Shown piece after piece: positions 52,859 through 62,169 of a stretch of DNA of 64,000 nt; positions within the stretch are counted from its first letter, which is position 1, and the number at the start of each line of letters is the position of its first letter. The stretch covers positions 2,566,518-2,630,517 of the forward strand of contig NZ_LT732548.1 of the NCBI RefSeq assembly GCF_900155685.1, read 5' to 3'. Position numbers and translations under genes: made by a program. The notes below the pieces were generated by a model. It saw nothing but the letters and a program-made list of their open reading frames with translations. It was not told the DNA's origin and did not search any database. Source of the DNA: Paenibacillus bouchesdurhonensis. GTDB taxonomy: Bacteria; Bacillota; Bacilli; Paenibacillales; Paenibacillaceae.

Positions 52859-53461
52859 ATGGAAGCATTTATCAAACATACAGGCATCGTCGGTCCCGTG
52901 GATCGCGTAAACGTAGATACGGACGCTATTATCCCAAAGCAATTTCTTAAACGGATCGAGCGTACCGGATTTGGACAATTTTTGTTCTTTGAATGGCGTT
53001 TTGATACGGAAGGGAAGGTAAACCCGGAATTCGAGCTTAATAAACCGCGCTATGAAGGTGCTTCAATTATGATTTCCCGTGTCAATTTCGGCTGCGGCTC
53101 CTCCCGGGAGCATGCGCCTTGGGCGATTCTGGACTACGGCTTCCGCTGCGTCATCGCACCGTCCTTTGCGGATATTTTCTACAACAACTGCTTTAAGAAC
53201 GGCATCCTGCCAATCAAGCTGTCCGAAGAGCAGGTAGAGGATTTGTTCCAGCGTACTGCTAAGCATGTGGGCTATCAATTAACGGTTGATCTGGAGAATA
53301 AAACGATTAAGGATGAACATGGCTTGAATATTTCGTTCGACCTGGATGAGCACCGTCGGCAATTCCTGCTTCAAGGCTTGGACGATATCGGGCTTACATT
53401 GCAGCATGAGGATCTTATCTCTGCTTATGAAGCGAAGCGGGAAAGCCGCTCCCTTGCATAA
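52859..53461 (+). CDS. leuD: 3-isopropylmalate dehydratase small subunit
   Basis: The 200-aa swivelling subunit pairs with LeuC. It has [21 protein letters not shown] split over two visible blocks near the N-terminus, [13 protein letters not shown] (about residue 75) and a C-terminal beta domain. AGAGGGGAG precedes the ATG, and the operon ends with a strong terminator. Confidence 0.95.
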   Translation: MEAFIKHTGIVGPVDRVNVDTDAIIPKQFLKRIERTGFGQFLFFEWRFDTEGKVNPEFELNKPRYEGASIMISRVNFGCGSSREHAPWAILDYGFRCVIAPSFADIFYNNCFKNGILPIKLSEEQVEDLFQRTAKHVGYQLTVDLENKTIKDEHGLNISFDLDEHRRQFLLQGLDDIGLTLQHEDLISAYEAKRESRSLA

Positions 53462-53475
53462 TGTCTGCCTAACTT

Positions 53476-53527
53476 AAAAGACAGCTCCGAAGTCTATCCC
53501 ATTAGACATTGGAGCTGTCTTTTTTTG
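53476..53527 (+). terminator. Intrinsic terminator after leuD
   Basis: A 13-bp stem AAAAGACAGCTCC / GGAGCTGTCTTTT encloses an inner AGTCTA/TAGAC stem and is followed by TTTTTG. Confidence 0.9.
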
Positions 53528-53728
53528 TCTATTAGTATAAGCAGGGATTTACAAATCTATGCACGAATAAATAGATTAAAGTCTATGATCTCGGCGAATT
53601 ATCTGTTAGTATGGGATTAATTAGAAGACGAGAGGGAATTGTGTATTTGCATGTCGTGTCATATTGTCGATAGAACGGTAAACCATCACAGCCAGATGGC
53701 GGAAAAAAAGAGATTGGTAGGGGATACG

Positions 53729-55225
53729 ATGAAGAAGTTGGGTTTTCTGTTATTGCTGGTTGTTTTTATGTGGGCTTTGCCGGGTACGGGGCAGGCCTCC
53801 GCTGCCAGCAACTCGATCTTTCTAGACGGTCAGGAACTGGAGCAGCCTAGCGGCGCTCAAGCCGGGCTCGTAAACGGCAGCGTCATGGTTCCTATTCGTG
53901 TCATATCGGAAGGACTCGGTTATGAAGTCGGATGGGAGAAACAGACCGGAACTGTGGCGATAAAACAAGGCGACAGATCGCTGCAGCTTTTCATTGATAA
54001 CGGTAAAGCAATCGTTGACGGCAATGATGTTGCATTGTCTGCCGCTCCTTTGCTCAAGGGAGATACGACTCTGGTGCCTTTGCGTTTCGTAGGAGAGCAG
54101 ATGGGACTGCAGGTCAGCTGGGATAATGACACGAAGTCTGCGCATTTGTACAGTTCTAGCTCTGGCTCGGACAGCGGTGTTGTAAACGGTGGAGCCAGCA
54201 CGCCGCCGGCAAATGAGGGAGAGGCAGAAGTTGTTCCGGAGCAGCCTGTAGAGCAGCCGGATGCGAATGTAAGCAGCGGTTCTGGAACAACGATAACGAA
54301 TAATCCAAGTACGAATCTTGCGACGATCAGCGGACTTAGCTTCAGCGATAATCGTCTCATGATTTCTACCGACCGCGCGGTTGAGCCGAATGTATTCAAG
54401 ATGAGCGGCCCGGAGCGTGTAGTAATCGACGTGCCGAATGCCAGATTTGCTGATCAATTCGAGGACGCATTGCCTTTGGATGCGACGAATCAGGGACAGC
54501 TTACGGTCGAGGGTTATCCGGAAGTGGCGCAAATTCGCTATTCCTTGTTCAGCAACGATCCATCTACGATAAGAATCGTCATCGATTTGAATGAGAGCAG
54601 AGAGTTCGTGGTTACGAATGAGAACAGCTTTACCTTTATCGATTTGACCTTGGAGCCAACGGTTCCATTTATACCGGCAAGACCTGACGGCAAGAGCCTG
54701 ATTGTTATTGACGCTGGCCATGGCGGCAAGGATCCGGGCGCAACGAGCATATCCGGTGTCTTGGAGAAGGATTTCAATTTGGCGATTGCTTTGAGAGTGG
54801 ATGAGCTGCTTAAGCAGGAGCAAGATATCATCACTGTGATGACGCGAAGCGACGATACATACCCGACGTTGGATGAGCGGGTAAAGATAGCGAATGAACT
54901 TCAGGCCGACATATTTATTTCCATTCATGCCAACAGTGGTTCTGCAACAGCTTCTGGAACTGAAACCCTCTATACCCGAGACGCCAGCATAACTCTTGCA
55001 GACACAGTGCATAGGCATGTGATCGAAGCTGCGGGATTGAAAGATCGCAAAGCGAAGCATCAGAACTTGAAGGTGACACGTGAGACGACGATGCCTGCTG
55101 TACTTCTAGAGGCTGGATTCCTGAGCAATCCGCAAGATGATGCTGTGTTGAAAGATCCTGCCGTGCAGGATAGAATTGCAGCAGGCATCGTAGCAGGGAT
55201 CAAAGAATATCTAGGCCTGCAATAG
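53729..55225 (+). CDS. N-acetylmuramoyl-L-alanine amidase, copy 1 (stalk + AMIN + Amidase_3)
   Basis: The 498-aa secreted protein has a signal peptide (LGFLLLLVVFMWALPGTGQA) and a copper-amine-oxidase-N 'stalk' domain (about 30-140; MVPIRVISEGLGYEVGW and LVPLRFVGEQMGL). A low-complexity linker, an AMIN domain (about 190-310) and an Amidase_3 domain (325-498) follow. Zinc ligands are in VIDAGHGGKDPG, LEKDFNLA and SIHANSGS, with the catalytic Glu in LLEAGFLSN. It hydrolyses the muramoyl-alanine bond in peptidoglycan. ATG 53729 is behind GGTAGGGG. Confidence 0.92.
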   Translation: MKKLGFLLLLVVFMWALPGTGQASAASNSIFLDGQELEQPSGAQAGLVNGSVMVPIRVISEGLGYEVGWEKQTGTVAIKQGDRSLQLFIDNGKAIVDGNDVALSAAPLLKGDTTLVPLRFVGEQMGLQVSWDNDTKSAHLYSSSSGSDSGVVNGGASTPPANEGEAEVVPEQPVEQPDANVSSGSGTTITNNPSTNLATISGLSFSDNRLMISTDRAVEPNVFKMSGPERVVIDVPNARFADQFEDALPLDATNQGQLTVEGYPEVAQIRYSLFSNDPSTIRIVIDLNESREFVVTNENSFTFIDLTLEPTVPFIPARPDGKSLIVIDAGHGGKDPGATSISGVLEKDFNLAIALRVDELLKQEQDIITVMTRSDDTYPTLDERVKIANELQADIFISIHANSGSATASGTETLYTRDASITLADTVHRHVIEAAGLKDRKAKHQNLKVTRETTMPAVLLEAGFLSNPQDDAVLKDPAVQDRIAAGIVAGIKEYLGLQ

Positions 55226-55272
55226 AAATTGTGGTAGATGGGTATACAATATATAAGAGAGGGGGGATCGAT

Positions 55273-55836
55273 TTGAAAAAATTAAGTATAATCGGAGCGG
55301 TACTGCTGCTTGCTGCTGCATTGGCCGGATGCGGTCAGAAGCCACAGGCGGCTCCAGAAGTAATGCCGGAATCGCCTCCTGCTGCAGCTGAAGGTTCGAA
55401 TGTCTCCCAAGGGGCGGGACAGAATGATACTGAGGTGACTGAACCTGAAATGCAAACTGCCCAAATTAAGCTCTATTATACCGACGATAATTTGATGGAG
55501 CTTACGGAGGTGCAGCGTGAGATTGAATTCCAGGAGGAACAGGATAAATACGCTGAAGCTTTCAAGCAATTGCAAATAGCAGAGAGCGGATTTTTCTCGC
55601 TATGGGAGAAGGTCATTTTGAACAAGGCGTCCTTGGCAGATGGTGTACTCCACATCGATATTCAACTGCCTGACGAAGCACGCCTGGGATCGGGGGCAGA
55701 AGTGCTGGCGATTGACTCGCTGAAAGCGACGGTATTTCAGTTTGTGGAAGTGCAGAAGCTTGAGCTTACCGTCGATGGAGAACAAGTAGAAAGCTTGATG
55801 GGACATGTGGAACTAGAATATCCCATGACTCGTTAA
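55273..55836 (+). CDS. GerMN-domain lipoprotein, copy 1
   Basis: The 187-aa protein has a lipoprotein signal with lipobox LAGC (about residues 16-19), a proline/glutamate-rich spacer and a C-terminal GerMN domain with LPDEARLGSGAEVLAIDSL and LTVDGEQVESLMGHVEL. GerM-type proteins work with cell-wall hydrolases in sporulation, so pairing with the amidase upstream makes sense. The start is TTG 55273 after AGAGGGGGG. An equivalent pair follows directly. Confidence 0.85.
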   Translation: MKKLSIIGAVLLLAAALAGCGQKPQAAPEVMPESPPAAAEGSNVSQGAGQNDTEVTEPEMQTAQIKLYYTDDNLMELTEVQREIEFQEEQDKYAEAFKQLQIAESGFFSLWEKVILNKASLADGVLHIDIQLPDEARLGSGAEVLAIDSLKATVFQFVEVQKLELTVDGEQVESLMGHVELEYPMTR

Positions 55837-55856
55837 AATGCGGCAAAATGGATTAA

Positions 55857-55902
55857 CAAAAGACTGTTCTTACAGCTATGTGCTGTGGGAACGGTCTTTT
55901 TT
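55857..55902 (+). terminator. Intrinsic terminator between the two amidase/GerMN pairs
   Basis: A long interrupted stem (AAAAGAC..GTTC..ACAGC with GCTGT..GAAC..GTCTTTT) is followed by TTTTTG. Confidence 0.85.
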
Positions 55903-55949
55903 TGCACGGCAGCCGGCAGGGACCATTGTCGGAAAAAAGGAAAGATTAC

Positions 55950-55974
55950 GCAACTTTTAAGGTTGCAGGGCGTC
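55950..55974 (+). promoter_or_regulatory. ECF sigma-type promoter before amidase copy 2
   Basis: GCAAC (55950-55954) and CGTC (55971-55974, followed by TAAT) are 16 bp apart. This is the AAC / CGTC layout of Bacillus extracytoplasmic-function sigma promoters such as SigM. The first amidase copy lacks this pattern. Confidence 0.5.
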
Positions 55975-56058
55975 TAATATGTCGTCTGGTGATGTCGAGA
56001 AAAGAAACTCAATCATCGGTCATCACGAGGCAAAATTTAAGGATGGTAGGGGTGACGG

Positions 56059-57489
56059 ATGAAGAAAATTGGGTTTTTGGTGTTTTTGCTTGTTTTTATT
56101 TTTGCTTTTCCAACGATAGGACAAGCTGCCGGAAGCGGCACAAGTATTTATCTGAATGGAGAAGCGCTGAACTTGCCGAAGAATGGGCAGGTTCAGAACG
56201 TGAAAGGTAATGTGATGATTCCGATTCGTGTCGTCATGGAGGAGCTGGGTTTTGACGTCGACTGGGAGAAAGGGACGCGCACGGTAACTATAAAGCAAGC
56301 CGATACAACGATCAAACTGATCGTCAATCAAACAAGTGCAACTGTAAATGGTAAGAAAGTGGCTCTGGGCATCGCTCCGATGCTGAAACAGGATACGACG
56401 CTCGTGCCGCTAAGATTCGTTAGCGAACAGATGGGTCTTACCGTAGGCTGGGATAATGCGACGAAGACGGTATATTTAATTACCCCGGATCAAGGCGGCG
56501 GAAACGAAGGGGGCAGCAATACCGATTCAGACAGCGGCAACTCGGATAATGGCTCAACCAGCCCGAATCCAGTCCCTCCGCAAAATCTGGCTTCGGTCAA
56601 AGGAATCAGCTTTGATGCCAACCGCCTGATTATAGCGGTAGACAAAAATGTAAAGCCCAACGTTTTCAAGCTGAGCGATCCAGATCGGATCGTCATCGAT
56701 ATTCCGGATACAAGGTTCGATGATACATTCTCAAGCAATCATTCGCTGGATGCCTATCAGACTGGCTTCATGGACATTAATGAATATCCGGATGTAACCA
56801 AAATTCGTTATTCGCAGTTTAATGATAATCCGTCTACGATTCGCGTCGTTATGGATTTAGCGCGTGCTAGAAATTATTCCTTGCTGAACGCGAACGACGG
56901 CTATATCATTATCGATTTAAACGTGGATCAGAGCTATCCATCCCACAGTAATGGAAAACCGCTGGTCGTCATTGATGCTGGGCATGGTGGAACGGATCCG
57001 GGCGCTATCAGCGTGACGAAGAAGAGAGAGAAGGATTTCAACCTAGCGATTGCCAAAAAGGTTGAAAATTTATTGAAGAAGGAAACGCAGTTGGATTATG
57101 TGCTTACCCGCAGTACAGACGTCTTTGTAACGCTGCAGGATCGGGCCAAGCTTGCAAATAATATGAATGCAGATTTATTCGTCTCATTGCATGCGAATAG
57201 TGGTTCAGCTACAGCTAGCGGCGTAGAGACTTATTATACGCGGGGGGAAAGCCTTCCCTTTGCTAAAATCATGCATAAGTATCTCGTCGAATCTTCCGGA
57301 TTGCCGGATCGAAAAGTACGTGCAAAGAGCTTGCATGTAACTCGGGAAACGACAATGCCGGCGGTATTATTGGAATTCGGTTATTTAAGCAATGCCGGCG
57401 ATGAGGCTGTGCTGTTTACGGAGAAGTTTCAGAATAGCGTCGCCCAAGGTGTTGTCGATGGAATTATGGATTATCTTGGCTTTAAATAA
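56059..57489 (+). CDS. N-acetylmuramoyl-L-alanine amidase, copy 2 (stalk + AMIN + Amidase_3)
   Basis: The 476-aa protein repeats the layout of copy 1: signal peptide (KIGFLVFLLVFIFAFPTIG), stalk domain (MIPIRVVMEELGFDVDW; LVPLRFVSEQMGL), a Gly/Ser/Asn-rich linker, AMIN domain and Amidase_3 from about residue 303 (VIDAGHGGTDPG, KREKDFNLA, SLHANSGS, LLEFGYLSN). All zinc ligands and the catalytic Glu are kept. It is clearly paralogous to copy 1 but has diverged along its length, so the duplication is old. GGTAGGGG precedes the ATG. Confidence 0.92.
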   Translation: MKKIGFLVFLLVFIFAFPTIGQAAGSGTSIYLNGEALNLPKNGQVQNVKGNVMIPIRVVMEELGFDVDWEKGTRTVTIKQADTTIKLIVNQTSATVNGKKVALGIAPMLKQDTTLVPLRFVSEQMGLTVGWDNATKTVYLITPDQGGGNEGGSNTDSDSGNSDNGSTSPNPVPPQNLASVKGISFDANRLIIAVDKNVKPNVFKLSDPDRIVIDIPDTRFDDTFSSNHSLDAYQTGFMDINEYPDVTKIRYSQFNDNPSTIRVVMDLARARNYSLLNANDGYIIIDLNVDQSYPSHSNGKPLVVIDAGHGGTDPGAISVTKKREKDFNLAIAKKVENLLKKETQLDYVLTRSTDVFVTLQDRAKLANNMNADLFVSLHANSGSATASGVETYYTRGESLPFAKIMHKYLVESSGLPDRKVRAKSLHVTRETTMPAVLLEFGYLSNAGDEAVLFTEKFQNSVAQGVVDGIMDYLGFK

Positions 57490-57569
57490 CCAGCGGTTCA
57501 AAATATGAGTGTTCAGGAAGTCGAATTGGACGGCTTCTTGAACTATCTCTATAGGAGGAGGAAGTAACC

Positions 57570-58181
57570 GTGAACAAAAAGATATGGCTATCCGGGATTT
57601 TGGTGCTTCTGCTCGCAGTGACCGCTGGATGCGGTCAAAAGCCAGAAGCCAAGCTTGGAGAGGGAGATGGCAGTGGTTCTAACCATGCTGGCAACAGTGA
57701 AATCGGCCAGACGATACAAGAGCCGCCGAATAATCCTGTTGCTCATGGTGCAGGCAATTCAGATGATGTCTCCCCAGTGCAAGAGCAGGTGAAGAAGACG
57801 GTTATCCAAACTTACTTCACAGATGACCAAATGAATGATTTAATTGCGAAGGAAAAGGAAATTTCGTACAGCGATGATGAGCAGAAATATATGAAAACTA
57901 TGAAGGCTCTGCAGCATAGTGAAGCTTCTGAACTGCTGTCGCTTTGGGGGAAAGTGAACTTCAAAGAGGCGAAGCTGGATGGCGGAAAATTGACAGTCGA
58001 TTTGTCGCTGCCGGATGAGGCGAGGCTTGGTGCAGGTGGCGAATCGCTCGCTGTAGAATCATTAACGAAGGCGTTATTTCAATTCGACGAAGTGAAATCT
58101 ATTGAAGTGCTGATAGACGGCCAGCAAGCGGAAACGCTGATGGGGCATGTCGAATTAGAGCACCCTTTTCTAAGAAAATAG
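57570..58181 (+). CDS. GerMN-domain lipoprotein, copy 2
   Basis: The 203-aa paralogue of the 55.3-kb gene has lipobox TAGC near residue 20, then CGQKPEAK as in copy 1, a longer Gly/Asn-rich spacer, and the GerMN domain with LPDEARLGAGGESLAVESL and GQQAETLMGHVELEHP. The start is GTG 57570 after AGGAGGAGGAAG. No terminator separates it clearly from the amidase upstream, and the SLH gene begins 74 nt after its stop, so the three may be co-expressed. Confidence 0.85.
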   Translation: MNKKIWLSGILVLLLAVTAGCGQKPEAKLGEGDGSGSNHAGNSEIGQTIQEPPNNPVAHGAGNSDDVSPVQEQVKKTVIQTYFTDDQMNDLIAKEKEISYSDDEQKYMKTMKALQHSEASELLSLWGKVNFKEAKLDGGKLTVDLSLPDEARLGAGGESLAVESLTKALFQFDEVKSIEVLIDGQQAETLMGHVELEHPFLRK

Positions 58182-58254
58182 CAACTTTTTGGAGGAAAAT
58201 ACACCTCGCCGTCGAACATGGTTAAGAGATCATTTTTTTGAAGGGGAGAATTTA

Positions 58255-61008
58255 ATGTCATCATTTAAACGCAGCTATAGACGAAATTCCAAAAAAGCGG
58301 TTTCAGCCATGCTTGCAGCCACGATCTGCTTAAGCGGCGGCGGTGCCGCTTTTGCAGACGAGCCGGCAGGATCATCTGCGGATGCGAGGACTAATAATAG
58401 CAACACTGTGAATACGGCATTTACTTTGTTTAGCGATGTGCAGAACGGCTTTTGGGCGGAGAAATATATTTATAAGCTGGCTGCACAGGGCATTATCGTC
58501 GGGGATGCAGGAAAATTCCGGCCAAGCGACAGTGTCACGCAGCAGGAAGCCATTACGATGGCGATTCGCTTCATGAATCTGAGCGGGGAACTCGGCAGTG
58601 GGGACACCGCGCCAGCGGATCTGCAAATCAGCGGATACGCCAAGCCTTATATCGAGCTGGCAATTAAGAAGAACCTGATCGATAAGGATGAAGAACTCGC
58701 AGCGATAAAAGCCAATGAGTCTTGGGGGCAGAAGAAAGCGTCCCGCGAGTGGGTAGCTAAAGTATTGATCCGTGCTTTGGATAAAGATGAGGAGGCTAAA
58801 GCGCTTGGAGCAGAGGCTACGGGCTTCGCGGATCACGATAAAATTTCCGCTAATGTACGGGGCTACGTCAAATTAGCGGCTCAACTCGACATTACCAAAG
58901 GGATTGAAGGCAATAAATTCGATCCGCAGGGCAATGTAACCCGAGCGCAGATCGCAACCTTCTTTGGCAAAGGAGGAGAGCATTTAAACGCTAATTATTC
59001 GAATGTGTACGAAGGGATCGTAACCGAATTAACGGATAGCAAGTTGACCTTATACGTCGATAATCAACTGAAGAGCTTCATTCTAGACAACCGCAGCGTA
59101 TACTATAATAAGGACTCGCAACTCAAGATTTCAAAGGGTGATCTGAAGCCTTATACGAAAGTGATGGCCATCGACAAAGTTGGGTCGGCGGCGTATGTCG
59201 AAGTGATCGATGCAAAGCAGCAGTTGGAGACTACAGAAGGTACTTTACTTCGTATTTTGAATGGCAACCGGATTTTGATGCTCGTTAACAATGACTCCGT
59301 GGAGTACACTTTTGATGACACGACAACTTTCCTGGATCAGAACGGAAATAAGGTGGCTGCCAGCACTCTGACGCCAGAAAGTACGATTATTGTACAACGC
59401 GAGACTTATTCGTCCGCCAAGAAGCCTGTACTTGTTCAGGTGAAGTCGGCTTTGGTTAGCAAATCAGGCACAGGTACAATTGATGCCGTTGATGTAACAG
59501 GCAAGAAGATATCGATTCGCGACGCTTCGGGTACGGTCGAGACGTTTGCAGTAGATGATAAGACGATACTCTTATATCAGAGCCAGAAGTTGAATAACCT
59601 TAGTGAATTGCGCGAAAACTCCTCTATTAAATATACAGTGAACAACAGTGTGCTGGATTCCTTGGAGGTCACTCAGAGCGTAGAACGCACGGTATCCGGA
59701 ACCCTTCTAGGACTCGATCAAAATGGACGGCTCATTACGTTCAGCAATGCTAGCGGTTATCCTGAAGTGAAACTGTTGGTGGAGAAGCCGGAAATTATCG
59801 TTGGCGGGATCAATGACGCGACATTTGACGATCTGATCGCGGATTTAAATGGCGGCGATAAGGTGGAACTGACGCTGGACGCTGAAGAGCGGGTGACGAA
59901 GATCGTCGTGCAGGGACGCCAGTCCGAGCAAATGAATGCAGCGACCGTCGTTAACTATGACAGCAAGTCGAAGACGCTGACCGTTTTGGATGGGAATGCG
60001 AAGCCGCATGTGTTCGTTCTGGACGATAAGACTAAAGTAGAGTATAACTCAACACAGCCTACCCTCGAAGGCATGGAATCCGTGCTGAATAAGGATCGGA
60101 AAATAAATGTGACATATATCGGCAGCCGAGCGCTAAGCGTGCAAATGATCTATAAATATGAAGGAACCTTCGTCTCCGTCAATACTTCGGAGAAGAAGAT
60201 TACGCTGCTGACGTCCGATAACAAAACAGTAACACTCCCTTATCAGGGAACAGCTCCTACGATCGAATTGTACGGAAAGAGCGCCACGCTAAGCGATGTA
60301 AAAGTAGGCGATGCTGTAGTTGTCATGCTAAGTGTGAACCAGGATGCGGTACAGACGCTGGCTGTGAAATCCTCCGCTCAATTCGTGGTCAGCTCCGTGG
60401 ATACGTCTTATAACCGTATTAGAGCGGTCAATAGCAATAATGGGCTGACAGAAAGCTTCTATGTCGATCAAGCCGTCTTGACGGACGAGAATGGGAATCC
60501 GATCAAGGTATCCCATATTCAAAACGGCCAGACGATCAATGTTGCATTCAATGGCCACAAGGCGGTATCCTTGCAAGTGGTAAGATTGACGCTGGGCAGT
60601 GTACAGAATATCGACGCTTCGAACTTGACCGTCAAAACATTCACCGGCGCGATCGAGTCATTCCCGCTGACGAGCAGTGTAAAAGTGGTGCGCGGAACGT
60701 CCGTCACTACGGGCACAGGCGGGTTAACGACGGCGGATCATGTGGAAGTACGCAAAGACAGTGACGGCAACCTTGTCGTTAAGGTTCTGACTTCGCTGGA
60801 GCGGAAGTTCTCCCGCTATGATGCCAATTCAAGAGAGCTTGTCGTCAAAAGAGCAAGCATTGCCGATGACAAATATCGCTTTTTCGTAAATGCAGATACG
60901 TATATTCACCAAGGTGACACGACTATTTCCGTGCAATCTCTGAAAGATGATGATAAAATTGTTTTATATTTCAATGGTGAGAGACTCGTTGAAATCGAAA
61001 AACAATAA
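58255..61008 (+). CDS. S-layer homology (SLH) domain cell-surface protein
   Basis: The 917-aa exported protein has a signal peptide ending in GGGAAFADE and three SLH-type repeats within about residues 55-245 (FSDVQNGFWAEKYIYKLAAQ; YAKPYIELAIKKNLID; FADHDKISANVRGYVKLAAQ, then TRAQIATFFGKGG). SLH domains bind pyruvylated secondary wall polymer. The remaining 650 residues are beta-rich repeats with a recurring V-x-x-x-G-x-I-x-x-x-x-x-x-x-I-T-x-x pattern. No enzyme motif is visible. ATG 58255 follows AAGGGGAG. It may act as a surface scaffold beside the amidases. Confidence 0.85.
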   Translation: MSSFKRSYRRNSKKAVSAMLAATICLSGGGAAFADEPAGSSADARTNNSNTVNTAFTLFSDVQNGFWAEKYIYKLAAQGIIVGDAGKFRPSDSVTQQEAITMAIRFMNLSGELGSGDTAPADLQISGYAKPYIELAIKKNLIDKDEELAAIKANESWGQKKASREWVAKVLIRALDKDEEAKALGAEATGFADHDKISANVRGYVKLAAQLDITKGIEGNKFDPQGNVTRAQIATFFGKGGEHLNANYSNVYEGIVTELTDSKLTLYVDNQLKSFILDNRSVYYNKDSQLKISKGDLKPYTKVMAIDKVGSAAYVEVIDAKQQLETTEGTLLRILNGNRILMLVNNDSVEYTFDDTTTFLDQNGNKVAASTLTPESTIIVQRETYSSAKKPVLVQVKSALVSKSGTGTIDAVDVTGKKISIRDASGTVETFAVDDKTILLYQSQKLNNLSELRENSSIKYTVNNSVLDSLEVTQSVERTVSGTLLGLDQNGRLITFSNASGYPEVKLLVEKPEIIVGGINDATFDDLIADLNGGDKVELTLDAEERVTKIVVQGRQSEQMNAATVVNYDSKSKTLTVLDGNAKPHVFVLDDKTKVEYNSTQPTLEGMESVLNKDRKINVTYIGSRALSVQMIYKYEGTFVSVNTSEKKITLLTSDNKTVTLPYQGTAPTIELYGKSATLSDVKVGDAVVVMLSVNQDAVQTLAVKSSAQFVVSSVDTSYNRIRAVNSNNGLTESFYVDQAVLTDENGNPIKVSHIQNGQTINVAFNGHKAVSLQVVRLTLGSVQNIDASNLTVKTFTGAIESFPLTSSVKVVRGTSVTTGTGGLTTADHVEVRKDSDGNLVVKVLTSLERKFSRYDANSRELVVKRASIADDKYRFFVNADTYIHQGDTTISVQSLKDDDKIVLYFNGERLVEIEKQ

Positions 61009-61024
61009 TTATCTTCGTGAGAAT

Positions 61025-61066
61025 AACCGTCTTGTTGCGGGATCATTCCCGGGCAGGACGGTTTTC
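61025..61066 (+). terminator. Intrinsic terminator after the SLH gene
   Basis: The AACCGTC / GACGGTT stem with an inner GCGGG/CCCGG pairing is followed by TTCTTCG. The T tract is short. Confidence 0.65.
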
Positions 61067-61102
61067 TTCGTGAAGATTCGTGAAGAAAGGTTAGGTGGAG
61101 AC

Positions 61103-61771
61103 ATGAATGCCGCGGGTGTCCGTCATATTCTGGACTGTATCGGCACGATGTTTCCGGATGCGCACTGTGAGCTCCGCCACAGCAATGCGTTTGAATTGAC
61201 GATTGCCGTGCTGCTGTCGGCACAGTGTACCGACGCAACCGTAAACAAGGTGACGGATGATTTATTTCAGAAATATAAGATGCCGGAAGATTATCTTTCC
61301 GTTCCGCTTGAAGAGCTGGAGCAGGATATTCGGCGAATCGGATTATTTCGGAGTAAAGCCAAGCATATTCAGAATTTATGTCGGATTCTCATCGAACAGT
61401 ATGACGGAGAGGTTCCTCGCGAATACGCCGAGCTGGTGAAGCTTCCCGGTGTGGGCCGCAAGACGGCCAATGTGGTGGTTTCGAACGCTTTCGGAGTACC
61501 AGCGATCGCCGTTGATACGCATGTAGAACGGGTCAGCAAGCGTCTTGGGCTGGCGGGCTGGAACGACTCTGTGCTTGAAGTCGAGAAGAAGCTGATGAAG
61601 AGAGTTCCTAAGGAAGAATGGACGATTACCCATCATCGGCTCATCTTTTTCGGAAGATATCATTGCAAGGCGCAAAATCCGCAGTGTGAGGTATGCCCGC
61701 TGCTGGATGTATGCCGGGAAGGCAAAAAACGTATGAAAAAGTCACCAGTCAGAAAAGATAGAGAAAAGTGA
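61103..61771 (+). CDS. nth: Endonuclease III
   Basis: The 222-aa DNA glycosylase/AP lyase removes oxidised pyrimidines. It carries AVLLSAQCTDATVNKVT, the helix-hairpin-helix LPGVGRKTANVVVSNAFG (about 115-132, catalytic Lys) with the following catalytic Asp in AVDTHVERV, and the 4Fe-4S cysteines C-x6-C-x2-C-x5-C at the C-terminus. ATG 61103 follows TTAGGTGGAG; the upstream extension is in frame through the terminator and is rejected. In Bacillus nth follows dnaD directly. Confidence 0.95.
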   Translation: MNAAGVRHILDCIGTMFPDAHCELRHSNAFELTIAVLLSAQCTDATVNKVTDDLFQKYKMPEDYLSVPLEELEQDIRRIGLFRSKAKHIQNLCRILIEQYDGEVPREYAELVKLPGVGRKTANVVVSNAFGVPAIAVDTHVERVSKRLGLAGWNDSVLEVEKKLMKRVPKEEWTITHHRLIFFGRYHCKAQNPQCEVCPLLDVCREGKKRMKKSPVRKDREK

Positions 61772-61805
61772 CTTACAAACCTAGTTTAGAAGAGGATGAG
61801 ACTCC

Positions 61806-62090
61806 ATGAAATGTATTTCCGTATACACCGACAGTTTTGAACGATTCTCGGATATGTTCGAGCAAGTAATTGAGATTGATTTGCAGGAAAACGACGAACG
61901 GGAGCTCGAAGGCATTACCGTCAGCGACTCCGGCGAGGTGCCGAGCCATTATTTGGAGCGCATGGCTGTGAAACCCGAAGTGGTTGTGATGAAGGATAAG
62001 GAGAAGGGGATTACGATTCTCCAGCATGGCAAAGTATTTGAAATATTAATTCCATCTGAGGCCGATTTGCTTGAAGCGCCTTCGATGTAA
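61806..62090 (+). CDS. Small conserved hypothetical protein, 94 aa
   Basis: I do not recognise a functional domain. The acidic 94-aa protein begins MKCISVYTDSFERFSDMFEQ and has an acidic middle (LQENDERELEGITV) and a beta-rich C-terminal half (EVVVMKDKEKGITILQHGK). No signal peptide or membrane segment is seen. It starts 34 nt after nth and ends at a strong terminator, so it is likely co-transcribed with nth. Confidence 0.65.
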   Translation: MKCISVYTDSFERFSDMFEQVIEIDLQENDERELEGITVSDSGEVPSHYLERMAVKPEVVVMKDKEKGITILQHGKVFEILIPSEADLLEAPSM

Positions 62091-62124
62091 TTGCCGCGAC
62101 TATCGTCACGCGCATCAGCAAGAT

Positions 62125-62166
62125 TGCCGCCAACAGCGAGGGGAAACCTCGCGGGCGGTTTTTTTG
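62125..62166 (+). terminator. Intrinsic terminator after the 94-aa gene
   Basis: CCGCC..GCGAGG pairs with CCTCGC..GGGCGG around a GGAAA loop, followed by TTTTTTTG. Confidence 0.87.
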
Positions 62167-62169
62167 TCC

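Noticed and set aside
53822..55060. Long minus-strand reading frame (412 codons) opposite the first amidase gene
   Set aside because: It lies antisense to a gene with clear domains, has no ribosome site and its composition (rich in Arg, Ile, His) is that of a shadow frame.
55940..55990. c-di-GMP riboswitch before amidase copy 2
   Set aside because: An ACGCA-like word is present, but the GNRA/receptor and GGCAAAC parts are missing; an ECF promoter explains the sequence better.
60947..61102. 52-codon N-terminal extension of nth
   Set aside because: It overlaps the end of the SLH gene and its terminator; ATG 61103 has a ribosome site and gives the usual endonuclease III length.
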